The notes below the pieces were generated by a model. The model searched no databases and had not been told where the DNA came from. It worked only from the letters and a program-made list of their open reading frames with translations. From Metallyticus violacea (taxonomy: Eukaryota; Arthropoda; Insecta; Mantodea; Metallyticidae): a stretch of 64,000 nucleotides of DNA. Of this stretch, positions 1 through 12,475 are shown one piece after another; position 1 is the first letter of the stretch; each line of letters begins with the position of its first letter. Position numbers and translations under genes: made by a program. Location of the stretch: positions 27,796,501-27,860,500 of the forward strand of contig CM060843.1 of assembly GCA_030762175.1 (NCBI GenBank). Direction: 5' to 3'.

Positions 1-747
1 ATACAGCAACCTCATTTCCTGCCTCGCACGAATTGTTTAGACAGAGAGATTAATTAGCCCATTTCCAAGCTGCGGTGCTGTCAACAACGCGCGCGACCAC
101 ATACACGCGCGCCCCCGCGCGCTTGCACATACACATACAAACACCCTTTTGACCATCCCATCGCCCTTCTGGTGCAATTTATGAAATGTCGTGGTTTCAC
201 CCAAATAATATCAGGGTCGTGTCTGATAACCCTTGAGGAACGATGTATGTGTGTGTATATTCTAATCTTTAACTTCATTCTTAATTTTTCGAATGTCGCC
301 ATAACATACCGTTTTATTTCTACATTACAATCGAGCAGTATCTTTGTTTTTATCTTTCCAGTCACCTACTTCCCTCTAAACCAACAGTTAAGATATATAT
401 ATTGTACGAAATGTCCCATATTTGAGACTTTTAAAAAAGGATGCCATATGGACGCTAAAAATCCCGTGCTTTGCCCTAGATTGCAAATTGCCTCTTATTA
501 ATGTACATGAATTTGTCAAAACTTCATTAGCATTGCCAATTCCTGAAGTACTGTACAAAATACTATAACAACAAGAGTCACTCATTGGAGGATATTTTTT
601 AACTGTTAATGAATAATCAGGAAGTCGCGCCAAGTACAACAGGTGTTAAACTTATCAAAATGAAATATTTACTGTAATTTTATTACCGCAATTATGTTAC
701 AGTACTGTCAAAATTAAAAATGTCACTTCTAAGCAATATCCTTGCAT
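1..747. other. no gene recognised
   Basis: Only short open frames in conflicting directions occur here. A short alternating GC/CA tract lies near positions 88-140. I see no domain, tRNA or repeat boundary. Confidence 0.5.
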
Positions 748-756
748 CATGTTTGG

Positions 757-997
757 ACGGCCACGAGTGGCCGAGGTCGTTAAGGAGTGAACTCGTGAGC
801 AGCAGATTTGGGGCTGGAATCCCACCAGAACCGTTCTCCCTGACTGTTTTTTTTTCTTTTCCATTTTTTCCTAGTTCTCATAAATGACAAATGTCGGGGA
901 GGTACCCTAAACTTAGGCCTGAAACACTTCCTTTCTTTAAAAAATATTCTTTTCCAATTTATCATTTCATCTCGTGTATCATCGTTAAACATTACTC

Positions 998-1028
<31 letters not shown>

Positions 1029-1110
1029 GAAGGAAGGAAGGAAGGAAGGAAGGAAGGAAGGAAGGAAGGAAGGAAGGAAGGAAGGAAGGAAGGAAGGAAG
1101 GAAGAAAAAC
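757..1110 (+). repeat. SINE-B copy, tRNA-derived, with long purine tail
   Basis: The head reads like a tRNA gene: an A-box-like GTGGCCGAGGTCGTTAAGG near 770 and a degraded B box near 813. The body shares blocks with the other SINE-B copies at 26991, 36144, 38952 and 59786, such as TAAACTTAGGCCTGAAAC and ATCATTTCATCTCGTGTATC. Those copies lie on the opposite strand. It ends in GTTAAACATTACTC and then a GAAA/GGAA microsatellite (1001-1105). CATGTTTGGAC (748-758) and CACGTTTGAAA (1111-1121) flank it as a probable imperfect target-site duplication. Frames in the tail are microsatellite artefacts. Confidence 0.75.
1001..1105. repeat. (GAAA)n/(GGAA)n microsatellite
   Basis: The tract is uninterrupted GAAA followed by about twenty GGAA repeats at the 3' end of the SINE-B copy. 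It probably expanded from the SINE tail. It produces open frames on both strands (KEGR and LPSF repeats) that should not be called genes. Confidence 0.95.
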
Positions 1111-1503
1111 CACGTTTGAAACGATGTACCGATAACCTATCCCGATTTTTGTAGCTGCTATGTATAGTTAAATTTGAACAGTTCAAATTGTTCATCAGGA
1201 TCCGGAAGAAATCTTAAACTTAATCTTTGTACTATAATATTTATTACAGTCAAAGTTTAAGTTATATTATATATATAAATGTTATTTTCCATTATTATTC
1301 AACAGTTTCAATTACAACAATGATTAATAACAGTTACGTTTTAATGTTTTTACTGAATCATGGAGTGATCTTGCTTAGAAGTATATAATTTGGGAATTAC
1401 TGCGATAGTTTCCAAAAGTTATTCAAATTATAAAACATTACCGTTTGTAAACCAAAGGAAGGAGATAATGATTTTGCGAAGGATTCATAAGTTATGATAT
1501 ATA

Positions 1504-1505
<2 letters not shown>

Positions 1506-1535
<30 letters not shown>
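1506..1535. repeat. (AT)n microsatellite
   Basis: A pure TA run sits immediately upstream of the 27-bp minisatellite. Confidence 0.95.
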
Positions 1536-1538
<3 letters not shown>

Positions 1539-1549
1539 CAAGACTTGTC

Positions 1550-2180
1550 TAGCTTCTCTAGCCAGTTCAGTACAGCAGTCTCAGATATTCAGTTCAGTAC
1601 AGCAGTCTCAGATTTTCAGTTCAGTACATCACTCTTAGATATTCAGTTCAATACTTCAGTCTTAGATATTCAGTTCAATGCTTCAGTCTCAGATATTCAG
1701 TTCAGTACATCAGTCTCAGATATTGAGTTCAGTACAGCAGTCTTAGATATTCAGTTCAGTGCATCAGTCTCAGATATTCAGTTCAGTACATCAGTCTCAG
1801 ATATTCAGTTCAGTACATCAGTCTCAGATATTCAGTTCAGTACATCAGTCTCAGATATTCAGTTCAATGCATCAGTCTTAGATATTGAGTTCAGTACATC
1901 AGTCTTAGATATTCAGTTCAGTACATCAGTCTCAGATATTGAGTTCAGTCCATCAGTCTTAGATATTCAGTTCAGTACATCAGTCTCAGATATTGAGTTC
2001 AGTACATCAGTCTTAGTAATTCAGTTCAGATATTTAATTCAGCACTTCGGTTCGGTTATTCAGTTCAGTAAGATATTTTGTTCTGTACTGAAGTCTTAGT
2101 AATTAGTTTAGTACGTCAGTCTTAGATATTCAGTTCAGTACGTCAGTCTTAGTTATTTAGTTCAATACTCCAGTTCAGTT
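1550..2180 (+). repeat. 27-bp minisatellite, open in one frame
   Basis: About twenty copies of a 27-bp unit (core CAGTTCAGTACATCAGTCTC then AGATATT) run head to tail and decay toward the right end. Because 27 is divisible by three and the chosen frame has no stop, positions 1545-2099 read as one 184-residue frame made of 9-residue repeats (FSTSVSDIQ and variants). No signal peptide or recognisable flanking domain is present. I interpret this as a minisatellite rather than a gene, although a spliced low-complexity protein cannot be excluded by eye. Confidence 0.9.
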
Positions 2181-3040
2181 GGTACACGATCGCATGTAGT
2201 TTCGACGTGAATTAGTGGATCGTCAGTTACTTGATAATTTTCAGCGTGAGTGAATTACTTCAACGTGGAGTAATTAACTTTGAGTTCACGACTTTACAGT
2301 TAAGTGTTAAGTTGTGAAAGTTAGAACAGAGATCGAATTTGTGACAGTCGATAGCCGCGCCCAGTGAGGGAAAGAGCGGGAATAGTTTATTTGTTAGAAG
2401 TGCTAGTCTAGAAATCAAAATATGAAAAAGAAGCTGTGCCGAGTGAAATCATTTTTGGTACACCCAGCGCATTCCATAAAGACCGAAACATGAACGTTTC
2501 CGAATTAAAGCATTAGCTTGTTAAGCAGCTCCAAACATATGGAAAGCATACTTAGTCCCTTGCCTGAGGCTCAAGACGAGACTGTGAACACAAGTGATCG
2601 TCTCAATAAATATCTAGTGCAGTGTAATTTATACAAAGTTTATTTAATTGTCCCCGACAATCGTCTTCCCCTCCCCCCGATGAATATTAAGAAAAGCTGA
2701 CAGTAAACCCTGTGAAAATCACCACATCTGAATGGAGCTAAATCTGGTGAGTATACATCAAGTGTCATCTTCTAGACTACAAGACTCACCATCTGAGAAG
2801 ATACGAGAGTTGATCTACCCAACAATTCCCTTTAATTAATCAACCTACTTCTCCTAAGTAATATTTAAATTAATCACTTAAAAGTAACTCACCCTCCTTA
2901 ATTACCAAGCGATCCAATATTATTCCAGCTCCATTTAATTAAATCCAAACCCTTAATTAATAATTACCCCCCTCTAACCGCTTCACAATATTTATAAACA
3001 TAAATAAGGATTTATTTATTATCATATTTCATAGTTACAG
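2181..3040. other. no gene recognised; AT-rich, possible LTR-like debris
   Basis: A moderately GC-rich stretch (2200-2500) is followed by AT-rich sequence with several TTAATTAA motifs. AATAAA occurs near 2607. The arrangement of a CAGT-rich array followed by gene-free sequence and a polyadenylation-like hexamer resembles 25340-25960, but no coding region or paired LTR is visible. Confidence 0.3.
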
Positions 3041-3044
3041 ATTC

Positions 3045-3851
3045 TGTGCATGCAGCGATGCGAATGGGCTGGAATGCTGAAGAGTGGCGCTTATTTGTAG
3101 ATGTTTCTAAAATTAGTCTGAAGGCCATTTTGTTATACCTGTAACAATGAAGGCAACATACGAACATGTCTCATTTTCTTGAAGCCATTAAATACGAAAC
3201 ACCATTGTTGGCGTATATGCGGGGATCTTAAAAGTTATTGGTCTTCTACTTGGAATAAAGAATTCACTAAATATCCTTGTTTTCTGTGCCCTTGGGATAG
3301 GCTTGATATACATAGTCAAGGAGGAGAACAACATAAGTAAAATTTATATCTTTGATTGATACACAAAATAATGTCTTCCTCCAAGCAAGAAAGTTGCCCT
3401 CTTTAGGTGATGCAAAATTAAAAGAGGGAACGCTCATTAAAAAGTGATGGATGATCAATAAGTTTTAGAAAAATTAATTCCAAACAAGCTTAGATCATGG
3501 GAATCATTCAAAAGTGTTGTGAATGGGTTTCTCGGCCACAAGATGGAGCAAAATAATGAAGAACTAGTTCAGTCTCTCCTTCAAAATTACAGGAATTTGG
3601 GTTGCAGGATGTTTCTCAAAATTCACTTCCTGTATTCTCATTTCGATTTTCCCCCTGCAAACGTGGGAGTAGTGAGTAACAAACAATGGGAACGCTTTCA
3701 TCAAGACATTTTGCAGATGGAACAGCGTTATAAAGGGAGATGGGATCCATCCGTGATGAGTGATTACTGCTGGTTCCTACAAAGAGAAGATACTACAGAG
3801 CGTTTTAAAATGATTCCCCACTTCTACTACGTAAATGCAAGCAGCCATTAA
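3045..3851 (+). pseudogene. decayed copy of a dispersed arthropod coding family
   Basis: Stitching frames gives, in order, EEWRLFVDVSKISLKAILL (near 3075-3140), GDLK followed by a LLLG-like stretch, KEFTKYPCFLCPWDR across a frameshift (near 3255-3300), and the intact tail 3519-3851 with NKQWERFHQDI, RYKGRW and MSDYCWFL. These blocks match a family I recognise as multicopy and uncharacterised in insects and other invertebrates, usually found in repeats. At least three stops or frameshifts break it before 3519, so it is a pseudogene. The family's function is not known to me. The stop codon abuts a 71-bp tandem repeat. Confidence 0.6.
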
Positions 3852-4061
3852 TATAGTATAACATGAAGGTTACTTCATTTCCAGTATTAACATCATTATA
3901 GCATATAAACATTCTGCATTTATACAGTATAACATGAAGGTTACTTCATTTCCAGTATTAACATTATTATAGCGTTTAAATATTCTGCATTTATATAGTA
4001 TAACATGAAGGATGCTTTATGTCCAGTATGAACATCATTATAGCATTTAAACATTGTGCAT
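3851..4061 (+). repeat. 71-bp tandem repeat, three copies
   Basis: Units begin ATATAGTATAACATGAAGG at 3851, ATACAGTATAACATGAAGG at 3922 and ATATAGTATAACATGAAGG at 3993, each 71 bp apart. The first two are more alike than the third. The first unit starts exactly at the stop codon of the upstream pseudogene. Confidence 0.9.
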
Positions 4062-5098
4062 TACATATTAACAATGTGGAACTATTTAGTGTCGATCTTT
4101 TCAGGAGTGCAATAACTGAATATCTGAGGGTGGTGCTGAAAAATGGTTTACATGTTTGGATTCAGCATGGGAGATATGTGAATAATGACAAATTTTCATT
4201 TCGGCACAAATTTAAAAGTTTATATTTGTTGATCATCGTTGTTATTTGTTAAACCATGTTGTCCACTAATGCTTACTGAAGAGTGCATTAACAAAACAGC
4301 AATAGAATTGGGTCAAATTCCAGTATTACTAATGTTTCGTATTGGGGTAGTGACAATAGTTGGCAATTCTACATATGTCCTAAATAAAAATACTGTTTAG
4401 AAATTAATAAAAATTATTCTTGTCATTTCTATATTAAATGGTTATTATTTAGGAATACAAATGCATACCTATATTTATTACATATGGTTGTGCTAAAGGA
4501 ACATTCTCAAATTAAACTACCTCCATGTTTCTTAATTTTCATTTGCATTTGCTATCAATATAATAAGCACCGAGAAGTTAATTTAAATTTCGGTTATGCA
4601 TTACTGTTATGACAGCTTTTTCCTGATATGTATTATCCTTGTTGCTAAATCCTTATAAAGTATTTTCAAATATACCTTGACCAGATATTTAAATATTTAC
4701 GAATTCAGGAGTACTTACAGATACTCCAGTTTCTGATGACACGTCAACATTACTGCCAGGACCGCTATTAAGACCCAACTCTTAAGCAACTATGCCATTT
4801 TGTATAAACTGAACACCTACTCGCCTCTCTTCCCGTTGTTTCACTCTTTCCTCGCTTTTTAACAGTTGAAACAAAACAAACTATTTTCTATGCAAAGTGA
4901 TTGAAATAGTATTTTCTTAGTTACTACGTCCACCTTTCAGCTTGAAACGTATACAGGGTACCCACATGAAACCTCCAGGATTTTAAATTTAAATTGTAAG
5001 GAAAGCATTAGTCCTACAGATTTGCGGTTTGCGGTGCAATGCAGAACGATTAAAAAAATGTTGTATTCTTTTATTGTGGTGTTTAATAATTAGTAGAG
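4062..5098. other. no gene recognised
   Basis: AT-rich sequence with no recognisable coding family. CAGGGTACCCACATGAAAC at about 4955-4973 may be the left end of the transposase remnant that follows, but I could not match it to an inverted copy on the right. Confidence 0.4.
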
Positions 5099-5745
5099 AT
5101 GCAACAACATTAAGAGAGAGCTCAGTACATTGTGTGGTACGCTGAAACGAAATCACCGATTACAGTCCAAAGAATTTACAGACGAACTTAAGAACGGGAA
5201 TCATTTGATATAAACAATTAAGGCAAATTTTGATAAGTTTTTACTTATGGGGAGTGTTAACCGACAGCCTGGCTAAGGCAAGAAACGCACGTATGAGGAA
5301 ACGGTGGATGAAGTAAGAGACACCAATGCTAGAAGTTCAACAGTCACTTCGTAGAGCGTCGCGAGAGCTCAACTTCCAATGCTCAACAGTCCACAAGATG
5401 CTGCTTAAAAAACTGCATTTGCAAGCCTATAAAGTTCAGCTCATTCAGGCACTGAAGTCCGATGAGCGATCAAAACGCCAAAACATTCTATTGAGATTTT
5501 ATCCGAATCCAGATTACCTGGGAAATGTGGCCTTCAGCAACGAAGCAACCTTCCACAAAACAGAAAAGATAAATCGTCACAATGTTCGCATTAGGGATTC
5601 ACAAATGCCCAACGTTGTTCGGGAACACGTCAGAGACAGCGACAAAGTACATACATGGTGTGCTATCAGGCGTAACAGAATTCATCTGCACCCTTGGATG
5701 CTTGTGACAAAGGTTTGGTTGCCATGGGTTCGTGACCAAGATTGA
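5099..5745 (+). pseudogene. IS630/Tc1-type transposase remnant (DUF4817-like N-terminus)
   Basis: From the ATG at 5099 the frame reads VWYAETKSPITVQ (helix-turn-helix region), then after frameshifts MGSVNRQPG and RTYEETVDEVRD. The open part from 5326 shows RASRELNFQCSTVHKML, the typical second DNA-binding block, followed by the start of the DDE core, FSNEATFHKTEKINRHNVR, and HTWCAI. The family normally has SDEATFH; here the catalytic Asp position is Asn. The C-terminal half after WCAI is missing or unrecognisable. Stops, frameshifts and the Asp-to-Asn change make it a dead copy. Confidence 0.7.
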
Positions 5746-7814
5746 AAAACTTAAAACACCAATAAAAGCAAGACCATGGTTTCAAGAGAAACGTGTTTAA
5801 TTAACGTTTTCTGATACCTAGGGATTTTCAATTTTAATTGGCAATACGTTTCAACATGAGTACAAGTTGTAGCAGAGCAAACATCGACCCGGTACTTCGC
5901 CATTATCCAGGCTTTGCTCAATGTAGTGGCTTTTTGAATTGCAATGCGTATTCGTCGCTTCAAATCTTCGAGTCAGAGGATGGCATTTCATGTACCTGAT
6001 CGACATGTGTTCATTGGCTACCTTTTCCAGTAACTTCCGCGACTTTTAGTTAAACTTAAGCCTCTGGAAATTCAGTTAGCGATCATACATGTAAACTGCA
6101 GTTCTCCGGGGTAAAAATGCATGGGAGTGTCACGCAGAGCCATGAAAAACATTGCATGCTCTAGTTTGCTGTTTGGCGAGGTAGTTTCAGTGGAACTTAT
6201 GAACAATGTTTATTGTTGGATGAAGAAAGATTGTAGCAATAGATTGTAGCAATTAGGAATTAGCCGAGCATACCGGATTTTGGTGTTTCATATCGTAAAT
6301 TACGATGCGTGATAAAACTGCGCAACATTGCTGCCATTGGATGCCATTAAAAAATAAAGGAGATGCTACCAAACATGCCTTGCTCAGCATAACCTTTGAG
6401 AGGGGAATGACATGTTAAATCGCATAATTCTTATAGACGAAACATGAGCACGGACATTTCAACCTGAACTCAAGCGAATGGCGTCATGCTGGTTCATCAG
6501 GTATGAATCCTTCCTCCGAAACTCAATACTATCTTGGCTTATATACGTTAAAGGTGTTCTTGGTGTCACTTGGTTCGTGAGGGCTGTCCTGTTCATCTGC
6601 AGTATAACCAATATTTTCAGCTCGTGAGAAACGTTGTTAGCTGCCATGATCCTTAAAGACAACGCGATACATCAACAGAGCATCTTCTGTAAAGAATTTT
6701 TGTGTTAGTGGGGATGGCAAGTCTAGAAACAACCTCCGTATTCACCAAACCTGAGTAATGCCTTCCATTTGATTCCAAAAGTAAAAAAGTCGTCTAGAAG
6801 ACACTTTGTAAACAACGAGAATATTTCCTCTGCGTTTTTAGCGAAAACGCAACACTTTGGTGACTCAATTACAGCAATCACCCCCTTTCCCATCGTTGGC
6901 AACTTATGCTGGACAATTTCGGGGAATACTTTGATGGGTATTACTTGTATTCAGCAACAGTTGTGTTCTTATACTTGTATATACTTTGATGATTGCCTTA
7001 CTAAACGAAATTATATGATTTTTCCATTCCCACTAATGTTCCTGCCTCGACGCAGAACAATTTAAGAATGAAAGTCAAAAGCACAACCAATTGGGTTTCT
7101 AAGTTATATTCACGATTTGCAATGTTGCCGCATGTTTGGAAGGAAAACTTGGATCGTTTAGATATTCAGGTTCATTACGAATGCTAAATGGGAATAACAA
7201 ATTTACATTTAAGAAGAGCTCAAGCTCTAATAAGCAATGCAGACACTGAAACCGCCGAATGTGGGCTACACATGGAAGATTTAGTATAGCTGTAAGTTCT
7301 CGAATTATACGTAAAACGGCTATGACATGTCCACATTCACCAGAAAAAACCCTTAATAATAAATGAAGCATCCGTGGAAAGAGTAATGGAAATTCTGTCG
7401 AATGCCTCTCTTCCAGTCTATGATTTCAGTCTAAGTTTTGCATTATAACACTTTTTCTGACCTGTCTATTCAAATTTCATTTTCTAATTGTAAGATCTCA
7501 ATTAGTAATATTTTGCTTAATAATATTTGATTCCTCATTATTATGTCTTGATATTTCACATCGTTATCTGATCCATATTTTCATATATTACAATATTACC
7601 TGTTTACACAGAGGCCGTTAAACTAATTTTATCAAGGTTATAAAATTAATCCACTTTTAGTCCATTTTCCGAAACGTATTTAAACAAATCTTATTGGCTA
7701 GATAGCTTAATCAATGGTTTATTTTGAAACATGTTCGATATTTTAAAATTTACGTGTACGTTTCTTTAATATCATTTAATGTATTTATTAAGCAAAATGA
7801 ATTTTAATGTTCGT
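5746..7814. other. no gene recognised
   Basis: Short open frames on both strands with no recognisable domain. An 11-base direct repeat, GATTGTAGCAA, recurs near 6229 and 6242. Nothing else stands out. Confidence 0.4.
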
Positions 7815-7825
7815 ATTACTTTCCA

Positions 7826-8156
7826 ACGACCACCTTCTTGGTCTAGTGGTCAGGTTGCTCATCCGGGGAGGCCCGGATTCGATTCCCAGTACCTACTAAG
7901 TATTTTTTTTTAAGTTAGGCAGGTCTGGAACGGGGTCCACCCAGCCTCTTGAGGAAAATTGGGAAGCTGAGACTGATGGAGAGGTGCCGTTCTTCGATTA
8001 CGAAAGCCGCGCGCTAGGGGACCGGCGGAGTGCCTGCATGTTAATCACATACTCCCCTGCAATACTGCCCTCTATCAATGAATGAGTTAAGGGATGCAGA
8101 GGTAGCCGCGGCAGGCAAGACTCACCCGGGCTATAGCGCCAAATGATAAGAAGAAG
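7826..8156 (+). repeat. SINE-C copy, tRNA-derived, with perfect target duplication
   Basis: The head carries TTGGTCTAGTGGTCAGG (A box) and GGATTCGATTCCC (B box) in tRNA-like spacing. The body (GGTCCACCCAGCCTCTTGAGG, GCAGGCAAGACTCACCCGGG) differs from SINE-A and SINE-B. It ends in an AAGAAGAAG tail. An 11-bp direct repeat, ATTACTTTCCA, flanks it at 7815-7825 and 8157-8167, so the boundaries are firm. No coding capacity is expected; mobilisation would depend on a LINE. Confidence 0.85.
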
Positions 8157-8167
8157 ATTACTTTCCA

Positions 8168-11100
8168 TTCCTTACTTAACCTATGCACTCTGTCATTTCT
8201 GTTTCAATCCACAAAGAGAAATAATGAACTATATTATTGTTCTTGTGTTTTTTCTACGGGACGTTTAATAGTTTAAAAACGCACGCACGCACGCATACAC
8301 AAACAAATATGTCCTTTTCATAAATCGCACTTACTTTCGTCTTTTATCCCTTCTGTTATTAGCCCCTTAACGCTGTTATTAGTCATAATTTTGGAGTGAA
8401 TATCTCTTGTTGCAGCTCCAAAGTTATAAGCTAACACCATTACATTAATTATAGAAATTCTCTTGTAATTATAAACTGCATATCTTTTACTATAAATCTA
8501 CACCTAATTCCCTAAGACTTTTAATTCTTTGTTTTATTTATTTATTTACTTGCCTCAATATATTGTGAGAGGCTTGTCCAATCTTTGTAGCATATCCCTA
8601 TAGTTGCTGATCTATGCATCCCCTGTATTTTATACAGAGAGGAACGGTACGTATGACGGGGTGCTCATTTGTAATGAGTAGAACAAAATGATTTTGTATC
8701 ATTTTGCTCTTTTTGAAGCGATTGGTAAGCATGCGTTTTCAAACGTGTCGTTTGTGTAATTCATTGAAATTTGTTACTTCCTATGACAAATGGTAAGATA
8801 ACATACGTCTCTAAAGGTTAACACTTATTTTGCATTCATAAGTTTCACATCTAATAAGAGCTGTTATTTTCCGGTCATCTCTCTTCAACTGTTGTTGTTT
8901 TAATAGCTAATTTCAACTGTTTATCTTGGGATAGAAAACAAACGACATGTATTTAATTTTCATTTGGAATAATGCATGTTAACCTTAATCCTATACCGGG
9001 AGAATGTGTTAACACCTTTCATTCGTTGTTAGATAGTTGCAGAAGCCAAGGAATTAACAGCATAAAACAAAAATCCTCAATATAGAACTGTGATGGGAAA
9101 ATTATAGCTTTCGTTCCACCCGTATATGCCTCAGTTTTCCATTCGAAAATAAGCGTTTTTGTCTGCCACATATGGCCTTTCATGTACAATTTTCTCCATG
9201 AATATCACAGAAAACATTTAAGTACTTTAGCAGTTGGCCTGATTTTCACTCTTCCTCTTTAAGAGTCTATTTCATCTCATTTTCTTTCTCGTTAACATGT
9301 GTCATATAGCATTTTTTTTTTTTTAATTCTCTAATGCTGCCTTTAGCTCTAAGACTGTTTCCGTTACATTTCTTAGCCTAAGAATTCCATAGCCATTTCT
9401 AATATTCCATTTTTAAAAATGTGCCTATTTCCATTCATTTATCCTTCCACGCACCTACGTACCCACCACCCACCCCCCATTCGTTTTGAATAAAGTTATT
9501 TGTTCGCGAACATGCATATCTTGTGCAAAGTTTTCCTAAATTCTACTTATATTCAGGTTAACTTCATAAATGCTATTAGCTTATCATTACAAACATGACG
9601 AGTTTCTTATTACCTCAGTTTCCTTCAAGGTCTCTCGCTTCGTGGCTTATGCCTTACAATTTTCTGCCTATTTGTTTTAGACATCGCGTTTCATTGCACC
9701 AAAAGCACAAATTTATTCCCTTTAGGGAAATGTTTTCCACGGTGTCAACACTCTTTTCTGCTTGAGGATGTATCAAAACTTTGGAAAAAAAAAATTTTTA
9801 TAGCAGAGATAACAACAAATGCTGAAAGGCGCAAAGAGAGAAAAAGTGTTTTTTTTAGAGTGGCAAAAATGCTGGATATATTATGTCTTTCAACTACTAC
9901 TGTATATAATAACAGATTATGTCATTATGTTATGAGATGCAAAGGCAGATTTTTTAAGTGCTGTGCTTGCACGTGAGATGACACATAGTGTTGCACAATG
10001 GAGAGCAATGTTAATTCGAGTGACACATCACAGTATTATTCCTGAGGCATTCTGCCAGTTATTTTCAGAAATGCTGCACATCATAAGTGCTACAATGTCA
10101 TGAAAAATTGTTCTATTTTTATTACAAAAAGTCACTCAGTCCCGCACCCCGGTTGCAGCGAATTTAAACAGTACATACACAGCTTCAGTTTCTTTATAAC
10201 ATATGCCAATCATAAACATCGATGGCCTATGTTACCACCATGTTGCTATATTACTTTATTGGTAACTTTTAGTCTTGGTGATAGCGCACGGGGGAATATT
10301 TTGGAGCTTAAATGCGCACCTATGGCTCACTGTAACCCTTTACTAAAGTTATACATATAGGATGTTTGAAACCTAATACAGAAAGAATTAGAGAGCTATT
10401 TAATAATAAATACCTAACAATGTCACAAGTATTTTCTGCCTTGATTTTTCAAATTCTTCTTTTTCAGTTGTATGTTGAATTTAAATACAGAACGAGATAT
10501 AATAGCTCCAAAAATCTTGACAAAGAATGCCAGTTTACTTATTTTTTCTATTTCTTTTCAAGATGTGTTCGAAATGAGAGATCGTGAATCTCGACACACA
10601 ATTAACCTGGTTTGGGTTCTGATGCACAGATCTCAGAATATAACTGAACATCATTCATATCCATGTTCTATTAATGTTGCTAGTGGTTTCTAAGTAAATC
10701 ATTTAATGATATCCCATAACAAAATAACGGGTGGCACGACGACCTTCTTTTATGGAATTGCTTGTTTAAACATTTTCTCACCTGTGAACCTTAATGAGGA
10801 TCTATTCTCCTGTCATATGCCAAAACTTGCGGTGTTTTCAGTTCTTGTAACATCAAGACACGTCCGCTGGTAACCGTTCTATCAAGAAAGAATGATTTTC
10901 TACCATTATCCCAAATAGTCCCAATAGTCTTTACTGATAATTTTACACGCTTTTTCACTATCCTAGTAAACACAATATAGGGCCGTTCAGCTTAAACGAG
11001 GCCTCAATGGTTCTAAAATGGTTTTACAACAGTCAGGATTAGGCTTCAGGTCGCATGAGGCTCGGATTATGCAACGCTGGCTTACCATTTAGTAATATGG

Positions 11101-11338
11101 CTTGTTAAAGTTTAATCATTAACTCCCAGTCAGATAGACTCCCCTCTAGATAACTAACCTAATGCCAGAACTTTGAGAAACGAGATGTGCATATTTTACA
11201 TAGTAATTGCAAAGAACACATTCAATTTCTGATAGTCAAATAGACAACTCAACACATAATAAATGCATCAACAGGCTTTTCATGCTTTCTATACTGTTAC
11301 TTTACGTACATATTCGTTTGTTCAAGTAATGATAAATG
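8168..11338. other. no gene recognised
   Basis: AT-rich sequence with homopolymer runs near 9311 and 9786 and a short ACGC repeat at 8280-8294. Open frames such as 10100-10360 lack any recognisable motif and fit chance. No repeat family seen elsewhere in the window is evident. Confidence 0.4.
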
Positions 11339-11340
11339 TA

Positions 11341-12475
11341 CCCGGGTTGGTCCATAAGTTTCCGGCCTCGCCGTTACAAAACCTTATCTTTGTCATACCT
11401 CATTTTTAAGTAAATAATTGTAGCTGTAACTTCCGCTTCGCCGTGTTCAGTTGTTCAGATATAATTGCACAAAAAGTCTCTGTGCAGAAGATCGTGACAT
11501 GTTCAAAATGGATTATCCAGCTGTTATTAAATTCTTCACAACAGAAGGATTTACTGCAAATAAAACTAAGTCGAGGATTTGACGATGTATAAGGGGAAGC
11601 ATCCCCCTTATATTCTACCGTAAAAAAACAAACTTTGGTGGCTCAAAGTTATAGAAATAGCAACAAGATTGAATATTTCTAATTATCCAGGAAAATTTCA
11701 AATAAGGTTAGTGCAACATGGGTGCCTAGACTTCTTTCCTCTGTCCAAAAACAGCAATGAGTCATCTGTTGTCAGGCATTTCTGGAGCTCTGTCATGGCA
11801 ACAAGTGAGAAGTTTGGCAAACCATTGTTACAGGACATGAAACTCAGGTCCTCTACAACGATCCCTTGTCCAAAAGAGAATCAATGGAGCGCCGTAAACC
11901 GGACGAAGCACCGCCTGTAAAGATCAAGGTCACTCAGTGAATAAAAAGATAATGGCCAAAAACTTTTGGCACTGTGAAGGAATGCTCTTCATTGACTTCA
12001 AAGAGAGGAACACCACAGTAAATGGGGAGTACTATGCTGGCCGATGCACAGACTACGTGCTCCCATCAAAGAGAAAAGGCAAGGAAAGCTGAATGGTGGT
12101 GTGCGCCTTCTTCACGACAACGCGCCTGTGCACATGGCTTTTGTTGCAAAGGAAGCTGTATGGAAATGTGGCTTCAAGAAGATCGACCATCCTCCCTACC
12201 GCCCAGATTTAGCTCCCAGTGACTATTTCCTCTTCTCAAAACTCAAGAAGGACGTCCGAGGTAGACAATTTAAGTGTGACGAGGAAGTGAGGATGCTGTT
12301 TATGTCCATTTGGCAGACAAGATTTCTGCCTATTTTGGGGAGGGTTGAAATGTTAATACAAAGAGGTGAGAAGGGTATTGCAATAAAGAGTAAGTGTATT
12401 GAAAAGTGAAATATAGTTTTTGCCATTATCATACCTAGAAAATGGTTAGGCCTAAAACTTATGGACCTGTCCTTG
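11341..12475 (+). mobile_element. mariner-A copy 1
   Basis: The ends are inverted copies built on GGTCCATAAGTTTCCGGCC on the left and TTATGGACC on the right, flanked by the TA dinucleotides at 11339-11340 and 12476-12477. It is 1135 bp against 1231-1236 bp for copies 2 and 3. The shortfall is mostly a deletion of about 120 bp in the N-terminal coding part after GTAAAA near 11626. The element encodes a single DD34D transposase, now broken. Confidence 0.9.
11499..12409 (+). pseudogene. mariner-A transposase, copy 1, inactive
   Basis: The frame begins MFKMDYPAVIKFF at 11499 and is disrupted by stops and the 120-bp loss of the helix-turn-helix region. The C-terminus at 12044-12409 is intact and shows LLHDNAPVH and HPPYRPDLAPSDYFLF, with 34 residues between the second and third catalytic Asp as in mariner. 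The first catalytic motif, FWD in copies 2 and 3, reads FWHCEG here (near 11970), so the first Asp has become His. The copy is catalytically dead even apart from the frame breaks. Confidence 0.85.

Noticed and set aside
992..1195. Proline/serine repeat protein on the minus strand
   Set aside because: Product of the GGAA microsatellite.
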